Source: an uncultured Oscillospiraceae bacterium
GTDB taxonomy: Bacteria > Bacillota > Clostridia > Oscillospirales > Ruminococcaceae
Direction of reading: 5' to 3'
DNA length: 64,000 bases
Assembly: GCA_949295465.1 (NCBI GenBank)
Contig: CASFKY010000012.1
Coordinates: 1 to 64,000, forward strand
Under the pieces are notes generated by a model that worked only from the letters and a program-made list of their open reading frames with translations, made no database searches and was not told where the DNA came from. A program made the translations under genes and the position numbers. The first letter of the stretch is position 1, and each line of letters opens with the position of its first letter. Positions 18,091 to 26,336 of the stretch are shown one piece after another.

Positions 18091-18118
18091 ATTATACACT
18101 CTCTCGCTCTGCCGTCAA
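18091..18118 (-). promoter_or_regulatory. Promoter of the arginine operon
   Basis: On the minus strand TTGACG (18118-18113), a 16-base spacer and a perfect TATAAT (18096-18091). The leader to argG is about 135 nt. Confidence 0.85.
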
Positions 18119-18319
18119 GGCCCAAGTTGCACAAAGTTGCCCCTGGCCGCCCTCATTTTTTCGATGTCGGCGCCAAAATCGCCCCTGCTCGACGGTTTTT
18201 CAGCCCCTTTTTTCCTCTTGAAAAGGGAAAAATCAGGGCATCCAGCCCCCTGCGGGAAAGCGTGCACGCCGGCCGGCTCGCGCCCCGGCCTGTGCAAGAG
18301 AATGAATATTATGCAAATT

Positions 18320-19252
18320 TCAGCAAATCCACTGATAGAGCATCACCAGCAGGGGCATGGTGGCGATGGAAAAGACCACCGACAGCACGTTCAGGACCCC
18401 CGCCTTGCGGCTGTCGGCCCCGAACAGGTCGGCCATCTGGCTGATGGTGACAGCCACCGGGGCGCAGGCGGCCAGCATGGTGACCAGCAGCACCTGCCGG
18501 GCCCCCTCCATCCAGAAGGTGATGCGGCTGAGGCTGACCAGCACCGCAAAGAGAGCCGGATAAATCACCAGCCGCCCCAGCACAATGGCATAATTGCGCC
18601 GGCTGCGGAAGACCCGGGACCAGTCGGCCCCGGCCATCAGCATCCCGATGCTGAACATACCCAGGGGCCCCACGCAGGCGCCCACATTGTCCACGGCGGT
18701 GGCCACCACCCCCGGCAACCGCAGCCGGCCGAAAAACAGCACCATCCCCGCCAGGGTGGCCAGGATGTTGGGGTTTTTCAGGATCTTCCAGAGGTCCAGC
18801 CGGGCCGAGGGGCAGACCAGTTTGACGCAGTGGGTCCAGGAGAGGACGATCTGCACCATAAGAAAGGGACTGGTGAAGAGCACATACTCCTTGCCCAGCA
18901 GGCTGGTGACCAGGGGGATGATGAAATTGCCGCTGTTGGAGTAGATGAGGCTGCCTTTCTCCACCCCGTCCAGCCCCAAGGGCCCGGCCAGCAGCCGGGT
19001 GAGCAGGATGTACACGATGTGGATGAGGATCGCCGCCCCCAGGGCCAGCAACAGGCCCTGGAGCTTTTCGGGGCTGTACTCCACCTGAAAGGCGGAGAGC
19101 ATCATACAAGGGCAGACGATATAGAGGGAGAGGGCCGCCACCACCCGGGAGTCCTCCAGCTTGAGGACGCCGCTCTTTACGCCGGCCCAGCCCATCAGCA
19201 CCATCACCGCCATGGAGAGGATGCTCTGCATCAAGAGAAAGCTCAGTTCCAT
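18320..19252 (-). CDS. AEC family (auxin efflux carrier-like) transporter
   Basis: 310 residues, about ten hydrophobic helices of the AEC/Mem_trans family, whose bacterial members move organic acids or amino acids. The N-terminus reads MELSFLLMQSILSMAVMVLMGW, and the C-terminal half has ACAPVAVTISQMADLFGAD. It is a tandem paralogue of the next gene upstream (start 20198), with near-identical length and motif spacing. Substrate unknown. Confidence 0.85.
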   Translation of the reverse strand: MELSFLLMQSILSMAVMVLMGWAGVKSGVLKLEDSRVVAALSLYIVCPCMMLSAFQVEYSPEKLQGLLLALGAAILIHIVYILLTRLLAGPLGLDGVEKGSLIYSNSGNFIIPLVTSLLGKEYVLFTSPFLMVQIVLSWTHCVKLVCPSARLDLWKILKNPNILATLAGMVLFFGRLRLPGVVATAVDNVGACVGPLGMFSIGMLMAGADWSRVFRSRRNYAIVLGRLVIYPALFAVLVSLSRITFWMEGARQVLLVTMLAACAPVAVTISQMADLFGADSRKAGVLNVLSVVFSIATMPLLVMLYQWIC

Positions 19253-19265
19253 AATCCTTCCCTCC

Positions 19266-20198
19266 TCAGCAGATGATCTGGTACAAAAGGGCCATCAGGG
19301 GCATGGTGAGAATGGACAGCAGGGTGGACAGGGCCACCACTGCCCCCGCCCGGGGGCCGTCCCCGCCCGAGATCTCGGCCATCTGGGCCACGTTCACCGC
19401 CACCGGGGCCGCACAGGCCAGCAGGGTGATGAGCAGCCACTCCCCGGCACCGGGCAGCCGGGCCGTGACGCCGGTGGCCGCCGTGAGCAGGATGAAGACC
19501 AGGGGATACAGCACCAGCCGCCCCAGGGCAATGAGCCAGCTGCGCACCGAGCCCAGCAGAATGCCCCAGTCGATCTCGGCCATCATCAGCCCGATGTTGA
19601 ACATGCTCACCGGGCCCATACAGTCGCTGATGGACTCCACCGCGCCGGAGACGATGCCCGGCAGCCGCAGCCCCGAGAAAAAGAGAAACAGCCCCGCCCC
19701 CACCGAGAGGATGTTGGGGTTGCGCAGCAGTTTGAGCCAGTCGGTTTTGGCCTCAGGCCGCAGCAGCCGGGGATAATGGACCCACATGAGGGGGGTCTGG
19801 ATGACCCGGAAAGCGCAGGCGTAGAGGATCTTTTCCCGGCCCAGCAGGGCAGTGACCAGAGGAATGATGAGGTTGCCCGCGTTGGAATAGATCAGGCTGC
19901 CCTGCTCCACCGCATCCAGCCGGCAGGGCTTTGCCAAAAGGCCGGTGAGCAGCAGGTAGGTCAGATGGACCCCCACCGCCGCCGCCAGGGTGACCAGCAG
20001 GCCGGTCTGGGTGTCGGGGGCCCGGTCCACCTGGAAGGCCACGATGTTCACACAGGGGCATATGATGTACAGGCAGAAGGCCGACAGCACCGCCGCGCCC
20101 CCCTGCCGGATCACCCCGGTCTTGGCGGCCACCCAGCCCACCAGCGCCATACAGGCCATGGAGAGGATCTTCTCCATCAGCAGCAAACTCAGTTCCAA
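19266..20198 (-). CDS. AEC family transporter (tandem paralogue)
   Basis: 310 residues, the same length as its neighbour and alignable end to end (MELSLLLMEKILSMACMALVGW; later ACAAPVAVNVAQMAEISGGD). It lies 13 bases before the second copy and 3 bases after the GIY-YIG gene, so myg1-like, GIY-YIG and both transporters appear cotranscribed. Two diverged copies could form a pair or have different substrates. Confidence 0.85.
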   Translation of the reverse strand: MELSLLLMEKILSMACMALVGWVAAKTGVIRQGGAAVLSAFCLYIICPCVNIVAFQVDRAPDTQTGLLVTLAAAVGVHLTYLLLTGLLAKPCRLDAVEQGSLIYSNAGNLIIPLVTALLGREKILYACAFRVIQTPLMWVHYPRLLRPEAKTDWLKLLRNPNILSVGAGLFLFFSGLRLPGIVSGAVESISDCMGPVSMFNIGLMMAEIDWGILLGSVRSWLIALGRLVLYPLVFILLTAATGVTARLPGAGEWLLITLLACAAPVAVNVAQMAEISGGDGPRAGAVVALSTLLSILTMPLMALLYQIIC

Positions 20199-20201
20199 GC
20201 T

Positions 20202-20555
20202 TTACCCCTTCTCTTCCTGTTTTTCTTTCGGCCCGGGCATCGGGCCAAACACCTCCTGCCCCGCCCCAAAGCCGGGCGCGGCCGCTCCCTGGGCCTGCCA
20301 GGCCCGGCAGAGCGTCTCCTTTTGGGCCCGGCTCAGCTTTTTGAGGGCGGCCTCCCGCCGCAGCCCCTCGCTCTTGTCGGCCAGGGGCTGGGCATAGGCC
20401 AGGCCCTGGGCCCCGAAAGCCCGGGTATACCTGGCCCCCCTGCCCTGCTGATGGGCCCGCAGCCGGGCGGCCAGATCATTGGTCCAGCCGGTGTAAAGGG
20501 CGCCGTTGCGGCACCGAAGCATATACACCCAGCTCTCCTCTTTTTCCCGGTTCAT
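20202..20555 (-). CDS. GIY-YIG nuclease domain protein (UPF0213/YhbQ-like)
   Basis: 117 residues, small single-domain GIY-YIG protein. The first motif is WVYMLRCRNGALYTGWT, with the Arg of DLAARLRAH and HQQGRGARYTRAF following, as in YhbQ-type proteins. The start ATG at 20555 overlaps the stop of the preceding gene (ATGA). The upstream in-frame extension is unlikely. The C-terminal tail of about 25 residues is Gly/Pro-rich and probably disordered. Role in the cell unknown; a nuclease or DNA-repair role is the family guess. Confidence 0.85.
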   Translation of the reverse strand: MNREKEESWVYMLRCRNGALYTGWTNDLAARLRAHQQGRGARYTRAFGAQGLAYAQPLADKSEGLRREAALKKLSRAQKETLCRAWQAQGAAAPGFGAGQEVFGPMPGPKEKQEEKG

Positions 20556-21385
20556 CCGTTCAGCCGGCCCGCCGCCTGCAGCACCTGGCGGCAGGCGGCC
20601 AGCACAGTGGCCTTGTCCTCCCCGGTGACCAAAAAGCGACTGGCATGGCAAAAGCGCAGGCCGCTCAGCCCGCTGCGCTGGGCCAGCACCTCGGCCGGCT
20701 GACCCGCCCAGGCCGCGGGGAAGGGCAGCTTGGGGCTCTTGGTGCGTCGGTCGTTCACGCACTGGGCCGCCCAGCCTCCCCGCTGGCTGGGATAGACCAC
20801 AAAAACCGCGTCGCTGCGGTAGAGGGCGTTTTTCCAGGGGGCATAGCAGGGCAGCACCACAATGCCGTCCCGCATGTGGGCATAGGCCTTCTGCACCAGC
20901 TCATCGGCCCGGCTCACCGCCCGGGCCTCCTCCAGCCGGTTCTCCAAAATCACCTTGGCAAAGGACACCGCCTTGGCAAAGCACTCGTCCGCCGGCTCCT
21001 TGGAGTCCCACCGGGGGTTGAAGCTGCCAATGGCGTCGGCCAGGCTGTCCTGCTCGCCGGTGTTGTCGTTCAGGTCCAGCGGCTGGACAAAGTTCTCATC
21101 CAGCAGCCGGGCCTGATTCTCCCCCACCAGCCCAGGGCCCAGCACCCGCCACAATTTGCCGAAGGCCGCATAGGGCACCCCGTTGGGGCGGGTTTCTCGG
21201 GGCTCTGCGTGGTGGTCAAACATTCCGTCTCCGATATCAAAAACCAGCCCCTCGAAACGGTCCGGCACTTGAAAGCCGCGCTGGATGCGGATGTCCGGGC
21301 GGACGATCTGCAAGAGCGCGGCGCTGAACACGTCGTCGGCGTGGAATTTTCCCCCGTGGGTGAAGGCCTGGGCAGGTATTTTCAT
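20552..21385 (-). CDS. MYG1 family protein (DHH-like exonuclease fold)
   Basis: 277 residues. The N-terminus FTHGGKFHADDVFSAALL and FDHHAEPRETRPNGVPYAAFGKLW are the metal-binding signatures of the MYG1/UPF0160 family, related to DHH phosphoesterases. The eukaryotic MYG1 is a 3'-5' RNA exonuclease; the bacterial function is not settled. The start MKIPAQAFTHG at 21385 has AAAGGAA upstream. Usual family length is 290-320, so it is slightly short. Confidence 0.85.
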   Translation of the reverse strand: MKIPAQAFTHGGKFHADDVFSAALLQIVRPDIRIQRGFQVPDRFEGLVFDIGDGMFDHHAEPRETRPNGVPYAAFGKLWRVLGPGLVGENQARLLDENFVQPLDLNDNTGEQDSLADAIGSFNPRWDSKEPADECFAKAVSFAKVILENRLEEARAVSRADELVQKAYAHMRDGIVVLPCYAPWKNALYRSDAVFVVYPSQRGGWAAQCVNDRRTKSPKLPFPAAWAGQPAEVLAQRSGLSGLRFCHASRFLVTGEDKATVLAACRQVLQAAGRLNG

Positions 21386-21576
21386 GGATTCTGTTCCTTT
21401 CTGTATGGCGCTTACAGGGCGGACAGGCTCGCATATCCCCCGCCCTCCTTTTATATGTATAGAACATAGTATACCATAACCCTCCCCCATGGGGGCAGAT
21501 TTTTTTCTTTGCCCGGCCGGAAGTCTTCTGGGGGAATTTGTCGCTTTTGGCCGTTTTTGCGCCGGCCGCCCTGTGG

Positions 21577-21582
21577 TATAAT
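21577..21582 (+). promoter_or_regulatory. -10 element before the amidase gene
   Basis: TGTGGTATAAT gives an extended -10 about 50 bases before the ATG at 21629. The -35 region is poor. Confidence 0.5.
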
Positions 21583-21628
21583 AGACCCGTGACAAGCCCT
21601 CTCATCCCATCCATCAAGGAGCCTTTCC

Positions 21629-23776
21629 ATGAAACGACGCACCTTTCCCTTTTTTCTCTGTCTTCTCTTTCTGCTGGTTCTGGTGCTGGTGACCGGCTTT
21701 CTCTTTGCCCTCTTTTTCTCGCCCCCGGCGGCCCGGGTCGAAGCCCCCGCCCTGCTGGCGCTGGACGAGGGCTGGGCCCGGCAGCTTCTGGACTGTACGG
21801 ACAAATCCGACCGGCTGGATTTTCTGGATGCGGTGCCCGACCAGGCCGAGGCCTGGGGCTGCCAGGGGGTGCTGATCCGGGGCCGGTACGGCGAGGACGG
21901 CTTTTTTGAGGACAAGACCGATACCCTGACCCTGGCCCCGGCCCTGGACGGCACCGACCCGGTGAGCCGGCTCAAAACCCGCTGCGCCAAGGCCGGCATC
22001 GCCCTGTACCTGCTGGTCACCGACGAGGAGGGCACCCCCCTCAGCCGGGAGGATGCCCCCGACTGGGCCCTGAAGCTGGCCGAAAAGAGCTCCCCCGTGG
22101 TGCTGTTTGCGGGCCAGGCCGAGGGCTTTTCCACCACATTGAAGGGGGCCACAGCCTATACCGACGGCGAGGAACTGACCCTGCTGGACGGGGTGAGCCC
22201 CGCCAGCCTGGCGGCGTTGCAGCAGGCCGGCACCGGGGGCGTGCTGGGCAGTTGGAACGATCTTGAACAGGACGCCTCCCCCGCCCGGCTGCTGGCCTCT
22301 TTCCGGCAGGCCCCGGAGGAAACCCTGCCGGACACCTCCCTGCCCCGTCAGGCCGCCATCTGCTACCCCTCCGATGGTTTTTCCACCTATTATGACACCC
22401 TCTGCCTCACCGGCACCAGCGACCCGGCCAGCGAAGTGCTGCTGAACGGCCAGCCGGTGGACCGGCCCGGCAGCCAGGGGGTCTGGACCAAGGCGGTGAC
22501 CCTGGCCCTGGGGGAGAACACCTTCACTCTCACCCAGGGGGATGTTTCCCAGACGGTCACTGTCACCTATAAGACGCCCCCGGAGTGGACTCCCGCCCAG
22601 CCGGAGAGCGACGGCTCGGTGGAGGCTCAGCCCGGCCAGTGGCTGCGGGTGACCGCGGACGGAATCGCCAGCCTGCTGGCCGATTACCAGGACTCCTCCA
22701 CCATCCTGGCCACCATCCCCCAGGGGGCCATGGCCCGGGTGGCGGACAGCGCCCAATACACCACCTCCTCCAAGATCACCTGGGCCTACCAGCTGGAAAA
22801 CGGCGGATGGCTGCGGGCCTCGGACGTGGAACTGCTGGGGCAGGAGGACCCGGCCGCCGCCCTGCCGGCCTTCACCGGCCTCTCTGTTCTCTCCGCGCAG
22901 GAGGGAGATCTCTGGACCCTGGAGGGCACCGGCACCCCCCTCTATCTGGAAGAGCGGGGGGAGGACGGCAGCCTGAGTCTGACCTTCCCGGACGCCTCCT
23001 TTGAGGGGGAGGTTCCCCAGGGCGGGGAGTTTGCCGCCTCGGTGAGCCTGGAGCAGAACGAGTCGGAAGAGGAGGGCGAAGAGGCCGCCGGCTTTACTCT
23101 TCGCTTCACTTTTGATGAGGAGAACCCCCTCTGGGGGTATACGGTGCGCTATGCCCAGGAGGGCGTCCAGATCTTCCTGAAGCGGGCGCCCCGGCTCAGC
23201 GATGACCCTGCCGCCCCTCTGGACGGGGTGAGGGTGCTGCTGGACGCGGGCCACGGCGGGGAGGACAACGGCGCCAGCGGCTGCGCAGGCACCACCGGCC
23301 CCCTGGAAAAGGACCTGAATATGGCCCTGGCCCTGGCCGCCAAGGCCAGGCTGGAGCAGCTGGGCGCCACCGTGAACCTGACCCGCCAGGGGGATGACAC
23401 CCTCACCCTGGCCCAGCGGCTGGATGCGGTGAACCGGCAGGCCCCCGACTTCTTCCTCAGCCTTCACCACAACAGCATCGCCCTCACCCGGGACACCCTG
23501 GATGTAAACGGCACCGAGTGCTACTGGTTCACCCCCCAGAGCGAGGAGCTGGCCGCAGCCCTCACCAGCCGCTTTGCGGCGGCCTTCGGCTGCAACGACC
23601 GGGGCGCCCGGGAGGACTACTACTTTGTCACCCGCACCACCGCCTGCCCGGCAGTGCTTTTGGAGAGCGGGTTTGTGACCACCGCCCTGGAATACGAGCG
23701 GTGCGCCGATGAGACCGGGCTTTGGGCCGAGGGCGGGGCCGTGGCCGAGGCAGTGCTGAGCACCCTGGCCGGCTGA
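21629..23776 (+). CDS. N-acetylmuramoyl-L-alanine amidase (Amidase_3), membrane-anchored
   Basis: 715 residues. An N-terminal membrane helix (LLFLLVLVLVTGFLFALFF) anchors it with the rest outside. Residues about 530-710 are a zinc amidase_3 domain that cuts the bond between MurNAc and L-Ala of peptidoglycan: VLLDAGHGGEDNGASG carries the first His/Glu ligands, FLSLHHNS the second His, and LLESGFVTT the catalytic Glu. Residues 60-230 resemble a glycosidase-like barrel seen in similar proteins but have no clear catalytic pair. About 250-300 and 330-400 look like beta or SH3-like modules. Probably a cell-separation or sporulation wall hydrolase. Monocistronic. Confidence 0.85.
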   Translation: MKRRTFPFFLCLLFLLVLVLVTGFLFALFFSPPAARVEAPALLALDEGWARQLLDCTDKSDRLDFLDAVPDQAEAWGCQGVLIRGRYGEDGFFEDKTDTLTLAPALDGTDPVSRLKTRCAKAGIALYLLVTDEEGTPLSREDAPDWALKLAEKSSPVVLFAGQAEGFSTTLKGATAYTDGEELTLLDGVSPASLAALQQAGTGGVLGSWNDLEQDASPARLLASFRQAPEETLPDTSLPRQAAICYPSDGFSTYYDTLCLTGTSDPASEVLLNGQPVDRPGSQGVWTKAVTLALGENTFTLTQGDVSQTVTVTYKTPPEWTPAQPESDGSVEAQPGQWLRVTADGIASLLADYQDSSTILATIPQGAMARVADSAQYTTSSKITWAYQLENGGWLRASDVELLGQEDPAAALPAFTGLSVLSAQEGDLWTLEGTGTPLYLEERGEDGSLSLTFPDASFEGEVPQGGEFAASVSLEQNESEEEGEEAAGFTLRFTFDEENPLWGYTVRYAQEGVQIFLKRAPRLSDDPAAPLDGVRVLLDAGHGGEDNGASGCAGTTGPLEKDLNMALALAAKARLEQLGATVNLTRQGDDTLTLAQRLDAVNRQAPDFFLSLHHNSIALTRDTLDVNGTECYWFTPQSEELAAALTSRFAAAFGCNDRGAREDYYFVTRTTACPAVLLESGFVTTALEYERCADETGLWAEGGAVAEAVLSTLAG

Positions 23777-23808
23777 GAACATCTGCCCCCCAGCATTCCA
23801 CCAAAGAG

Positions 23809-23839
23809 AAAGGCCGCCGTGCAGTGCACGGCGGCCTTT
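23809..23839. terminator. Intrinsic terminator after the amidase gene
   Basis: A long perfect stem AAAGGCCGCCGTGC/GCACGGCGGCCTTT. The T run is short, so it may be less efficient than others here. Confidence 0.75.
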
Positions 23840-23865
23840 CCCCGATGGAGGAGTTGAGGAACCCT

Positions 23866-23976
23866 GCGCCCGTTTGCGGGGGCGCTTTTCCCTGCCGGGG
23901 GCCAATGGCGTTGCCCCCGGCCACGTTCAATGGCCTATCGCAAAAGCGGCGCGCGCTGTCCTGTTCGCGCGCTGCT
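23866..23976. repeat. Three consecutive GC-rich inverted repeats
   Basis: Hairpins at 23866-23885 (GCGCCC/GGGCGC), 23894-23921 (GCCGGGGGC/GCCCCCGGC) and 23945-23976 (11-bp arms with one G-T pair), between two convergent genes. None has a clear T run. The stretch might be an RNA element, a REP-like structure or 3' UTR structure for the DUF3793 gene. Confidence 0.5.
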
Positions 23977-23993
23977 CCTGTATAGCAAGATTT

Positions 23994-24554
23994 TCAGCCC
24001 GCCCTCAGGATCTGGCACAGGCTCTGGCCACGGCTCTGCCGGGCCAGGAATTCTTCCCGGCAGGCATCATAGCGGGCAAAGCACCGCCTTGCCTCGCCGG
24101 GGTGGCGGTATGCCTTCCAATACCCGGTACACAGGCTGCCCGCGCCCCCACGGCGGATGAATTCCTCCACGTCCCGGGCGGGGTAACCCAAAAACAGCCC
24201 GATCTCGTGGGGGAATCCGCTCTGGCCCATGCGGCGGGCCAGCTCCTTTAGCAGATCTTCCAGCAGAGCCCCCTGGGGATAGCCCATCCGGCGCAGCATC
24301 TTGCGGGCCCGGCGGCCCAACAGGCAGCTCTCCAGCCAGACCGGGTCGTACAGCAGCACCACCAGATGGCTCTCGCACTGGCAGAGCACCTTGCAGCGCA
24401 GCCCGTGCTCCAGCAAGAGCGCCCGGCACTGGGCCAGGTCTTCCTCCAGCCGGGGGAGCTTTGCGCGGTGGCAGGTGACGGTGCCCGAGGGCCTCAGCCC
24501 CGCCAGTACGGGGGCCGCGTGGGTGCACAGCAGGGTCTCAAAGGGCTCGGTCAT
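23994..24554 (-). CDS. DUF3793 family protein
   Basis: 186 residues matching the DUF3793 family of Clostridia: LLCTHAAPVLAGLRPSGTV at the start, LLYDPVWLE in the middle, FPHEIGLFLGYPARDVEEFI near residue 125, and the end GYWKAYRHPGEARRCFARYDAC. The function is unknown, but such genes often lie with iron uptake (feo) or flavodoxin genes. That fits the two dyad operators and strong promoter found in front of it here. Here it stands alone; no metal transporter is next to it. Confidence 0.85.
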   Translation of the reverse strand: MTEPFETLLCTHAAPVLAGLRPSGTVTCHRAKLPRLEEDLAQCRALLLEHGLRCKVLCQCESHLVVLLYDPVWLESCLLGRRARKMLRRMGYPQGALLEDLLKELARRMGQSGFPHEIGLFLGYPARDVEEFIRRGGAGSLCTGYWKAYRHPGEARRCFARYDACREEFLARQSRGQSLCQILRAG

Positions 24555-24594
24555 GGGGGCCTCCTGTTCTGTTCCGCCGGGGCGGAAAGGATTT

Positions 24595-24612
24595 GGTTAG
24601 TTAAATCTAACC
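24595..24612. promoter_or_regulatory. Operator-like dyad 1 (GGTTAG-N6-CTAACC)
   Basis: A 6+6+6 inverted repeat in the DUF3793 leader, about 40 bases before its start codon. The same half-sites and spacing occur at 24652-24668. The TTAG/CTAA half-sites resemble those of the DtxR/IdeR/MntR family of metal-dependent repressors. Confidence 0.65.
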
Positions 24613-24651
24613 GCAGATTTTTTTAAAACGGCCGGCATGTTTCGTGCTTTA

Positions 24652-24668
24652 GTTAGCTATGCCTAACC
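24652..24668. promoter_or_regulatory. Operator-like dyad 2 at the DUF3793 transcription start
   Basis: GTTAGCTATGCCTAAC has the same GTTAG-N6-CTAAC geometry as dyad 1 and overlaps the predicted +1 region (about 24670) of the promoter at 24677-24705. Confidence 0.68.
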
Positions 24669-24676
24669 GCAAGCAC

Positions 24677-24705
24677 ACTATACCATTTGCCGATGGTTTT
24701 GTCAA
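24677..24705 (-). promoter_or_regulatory. Promoter of the DUF3793 gene
   Basis: On the minus strand a perfect TTGACA (24705-24700), exactly 17 bases, then TATAGT (24682-24677), one mismatch from consensus. Such a strong promoter is expected to need a repressor. Confidence 0.82.
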
Positions 24706-24779
24706 TGCCTTTTCAAAAAATTCGGGACAAATTTCCTTTTTTGTGGGGCGGGCAGCGCCCTGGCCTATTCTTTTTTTAC

Positions 24780-24808
24780 TTGACGAAATCTCGTAAAAAA
24801 TATATGAT
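24780..24808 (+). promoter_or_regulatory. Promoter of the BTAD regulator gene
   Basis: TTGACG, a 17-base spacer and TATGAT, about 115 bases before the ATG at 24922. Confidence 0.72.
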
Positions 24809-24921
24809 GGTGCCAGGACATTTCCTATTTCAATTCTTTTTTTATGATTTTTTTCACATAGATATAACATTTTGTCCAAAAAATACACCCGCAGACCCCT
24901 GCGGGGGAAGGGAGGGATTGT

Positions 24922-26157
24922 ATGAGTCTGCCGCCGCGCACCATAGAGGTCAGGATGCTGGGGGATTTTTCCCTGTCCTACCTGGGCAAAGACCTGCGAT
25001 TGGAGCGCACCAACACCACCAAGGCCATGCAGGCTCTGCAAATCCTGCTGTACCGATTCCCGGAGGGGATCTCCCGGGAACATCTGCTGGACATCCTGTA
25101 CACGGGGGACGCAGCCGCCGACCCCGCCAACAACCTGAAGGTGACCATCAGCAACCTGCGCCGGCTGCTGGCGCGGGCAGGGCTGCCCGCCGGGGTGACC
25201 ATCCGCTATAAAACCGGCAGCTATTTTTTTTGCAGCGATGAGCCTGTGGTACTGGACGTGTGCCAATTTGAGGAGGCGCTGGCCCTGGCCGACAGGGCCG
25301 AGACCGAGGACGCCCGGCTGAGCCATCTGGAGCGGGCAGCCGGGCTGTATGCCGGGGAATTTCTGCCCCACCTCATGGGCTCGGACTGGGCGGTGATTGC
25401 CGGTTCCCGGCTGCGGCAGAGCTATTTTGGCTGCATCCGAAGCCTGGCCAAGCTGCTGAGCCAGCGGGAAGAGTGGGAGACCCTGCTGGAGCTGGCCACC
25501 CGGGCCGCCGCCCTGTACCATCTGGAGGAGTGGCAGTGCCTGCGCATCGACTGCCTGATGAAGCTGGGGCGGTACGGTGAGGCCAAGCAGGTCTATGACC
25601 AGACTGTGTACGAGCTGAGCGAGGAATTTGACGTAAAGCCCAGCGACGAGCTGATCAAGCGGTTCCGCCAGCTGAGCCTGGCCGGCCAGGTGAACACCGA
25701 AACGGTGGCCGAGATCACCGGCCATATCCAGGAGTCCCACCGAAAAAGCGGGGCCTACTATTGCAGCTACCCCAGCTTCATTGATTTTTACCGCATCTGC
25801 TGCCGCATGATGGAGCGCAGCGGCCAGAGCGCCTACCTGCTGATGTACTGGCTGTGCGACAGCCGGGGCCGCCTTTTGGAAAACCCGGAAAAGATCTCGG
25901 CGGCCGCCCAAAAGCTCAAAAAGGCCATCGGCAGCAGCCTGCGCCGGGGCGATGTGTTCACCCAGCACGGGCGGGACCGCTTTCTGATCCTGCTGCTGGG
26001 CACCAGCCGGGAGAACTGCTCCATTGTGGACAAGCGGATCGAGAAAAACTACCGGGCAGATCCGGCCCGGGGCGTCTCCCTGCGCCATTCCCTGCATATG
26101 GCCGGCGAGGCGGCCCTGGGGCTGGCAGACAGCGGCGTCTGGCATTCCTCCACCTGA
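24922..26157 (+). CDS. BTAD-domain transcriptional regulator with degenerate GGDEF-like C-terminus
   Basis: 411 residues. About 1-95 is a winged-helix DNA-binding domain of OmpR/SARP type (EVRMLGDFSLSYLGK, then NLKVTISNLRRLL). About 96-245 is the bacterial transcriptional activation (BTAD) helical repeat (QFEEALALAD, AAGLYAGEFLP, LRIDCLMKLGRYGEAKQVYD). About 265-395 resembles a diguanylate cyclase fold (SFIDFYRICCRMMERSG, then LRRGDVFTQHGRDRFLILLLG), with GRDRF where GGDEF would be, so it is probably inactive and may bind a ligand. GGGAGGGA precedes the ATG. It is monocistronic; a role in controlling the adjacent glycosylation genes is only suggested by position. Confidence 0.8.
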   Translation: MSLPPRTIEVRMLGDFSLSYLGKDLRLERTNTTKAMQALQILLYRFPEGISREHLLDILYTGDAAADPANNLKVTISNLRRLLARAGLPAGVTIRYKTGSYFFCSDEPVVLDVCQFEEALALADRAETEDARLSHLERAAGLYAGEFLPHLMGSDWAVIAGSRLRQSYFGCIRSLAKLLSQREEWETLLELATRAAALYHLEEWQCLRIDCLMKLGRYGEAKQVYDQTVYELSEEFDVKPSDELIKRFRQLSLAGQVNTETVAEITGHIQESHRKSGAYYCSYPSFIDFYRICCRMMERSGQSAYLLMYWLCDSRGRLLENPEKISAAAQKLKKAIGSSLRRGDVFTQHGRDRFLILLLGTSRENCSIVDKRIEKNYRADPARGVSLRHSLHMAGEAALGLADSGVWHSST

Positions 26158-26170
26158 ACAAACCTCTTTT

Positions 26171-26209
26171 GGCCCGGCCGGGGCTCCCATTCCCCGGCCG
26201 GGCCTTTTT
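26171..26209 (+). terminator. Intrinsic terminator after the BTAD regulator
   Basis: A perfect 13-bp stem GGCCCGGCCGGGG/CCCCGGCCGGGCC followed by TTTTT. Confidence 0.92.
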
Positions 26210-26294
26210 GCGCCGGGCCGCATGTTGCCGCAAATTTCATCTTTTGGGTGCTCTTGGAGCAGGCTTTCACCTTCCGGGGAAGGTCGGGCTGTGC

Positions 26295-26300
26295 TATAAT
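26295..26300 (+). promoter_or_regulatory. -10 element of the glycosylation cluster
   Basis: A perfect TATAAT about 35 bases before the first glycosyltransferase start. No good -35 is seen at the usual distance. Confidence 0.5.
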
Positions 26301-26336
26301 AGTTTATGTATGTCTTTTATGAAGGAGAACCGCCCC

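Larger units (their letters stand above)
24555..24921. other. Intergenic region with divergent promoters
   Basis: 367 bases, AT-rich compared with the rest. It holds a minus-strand promoter and two operator dyads for the DUF3793 gene and a plus-strand promoter for the BTAD regulator. The leader of the BTAD gene is about 105 nt, with long T and A runs and no stable hairpin that I can see. Confidence 0.75.
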
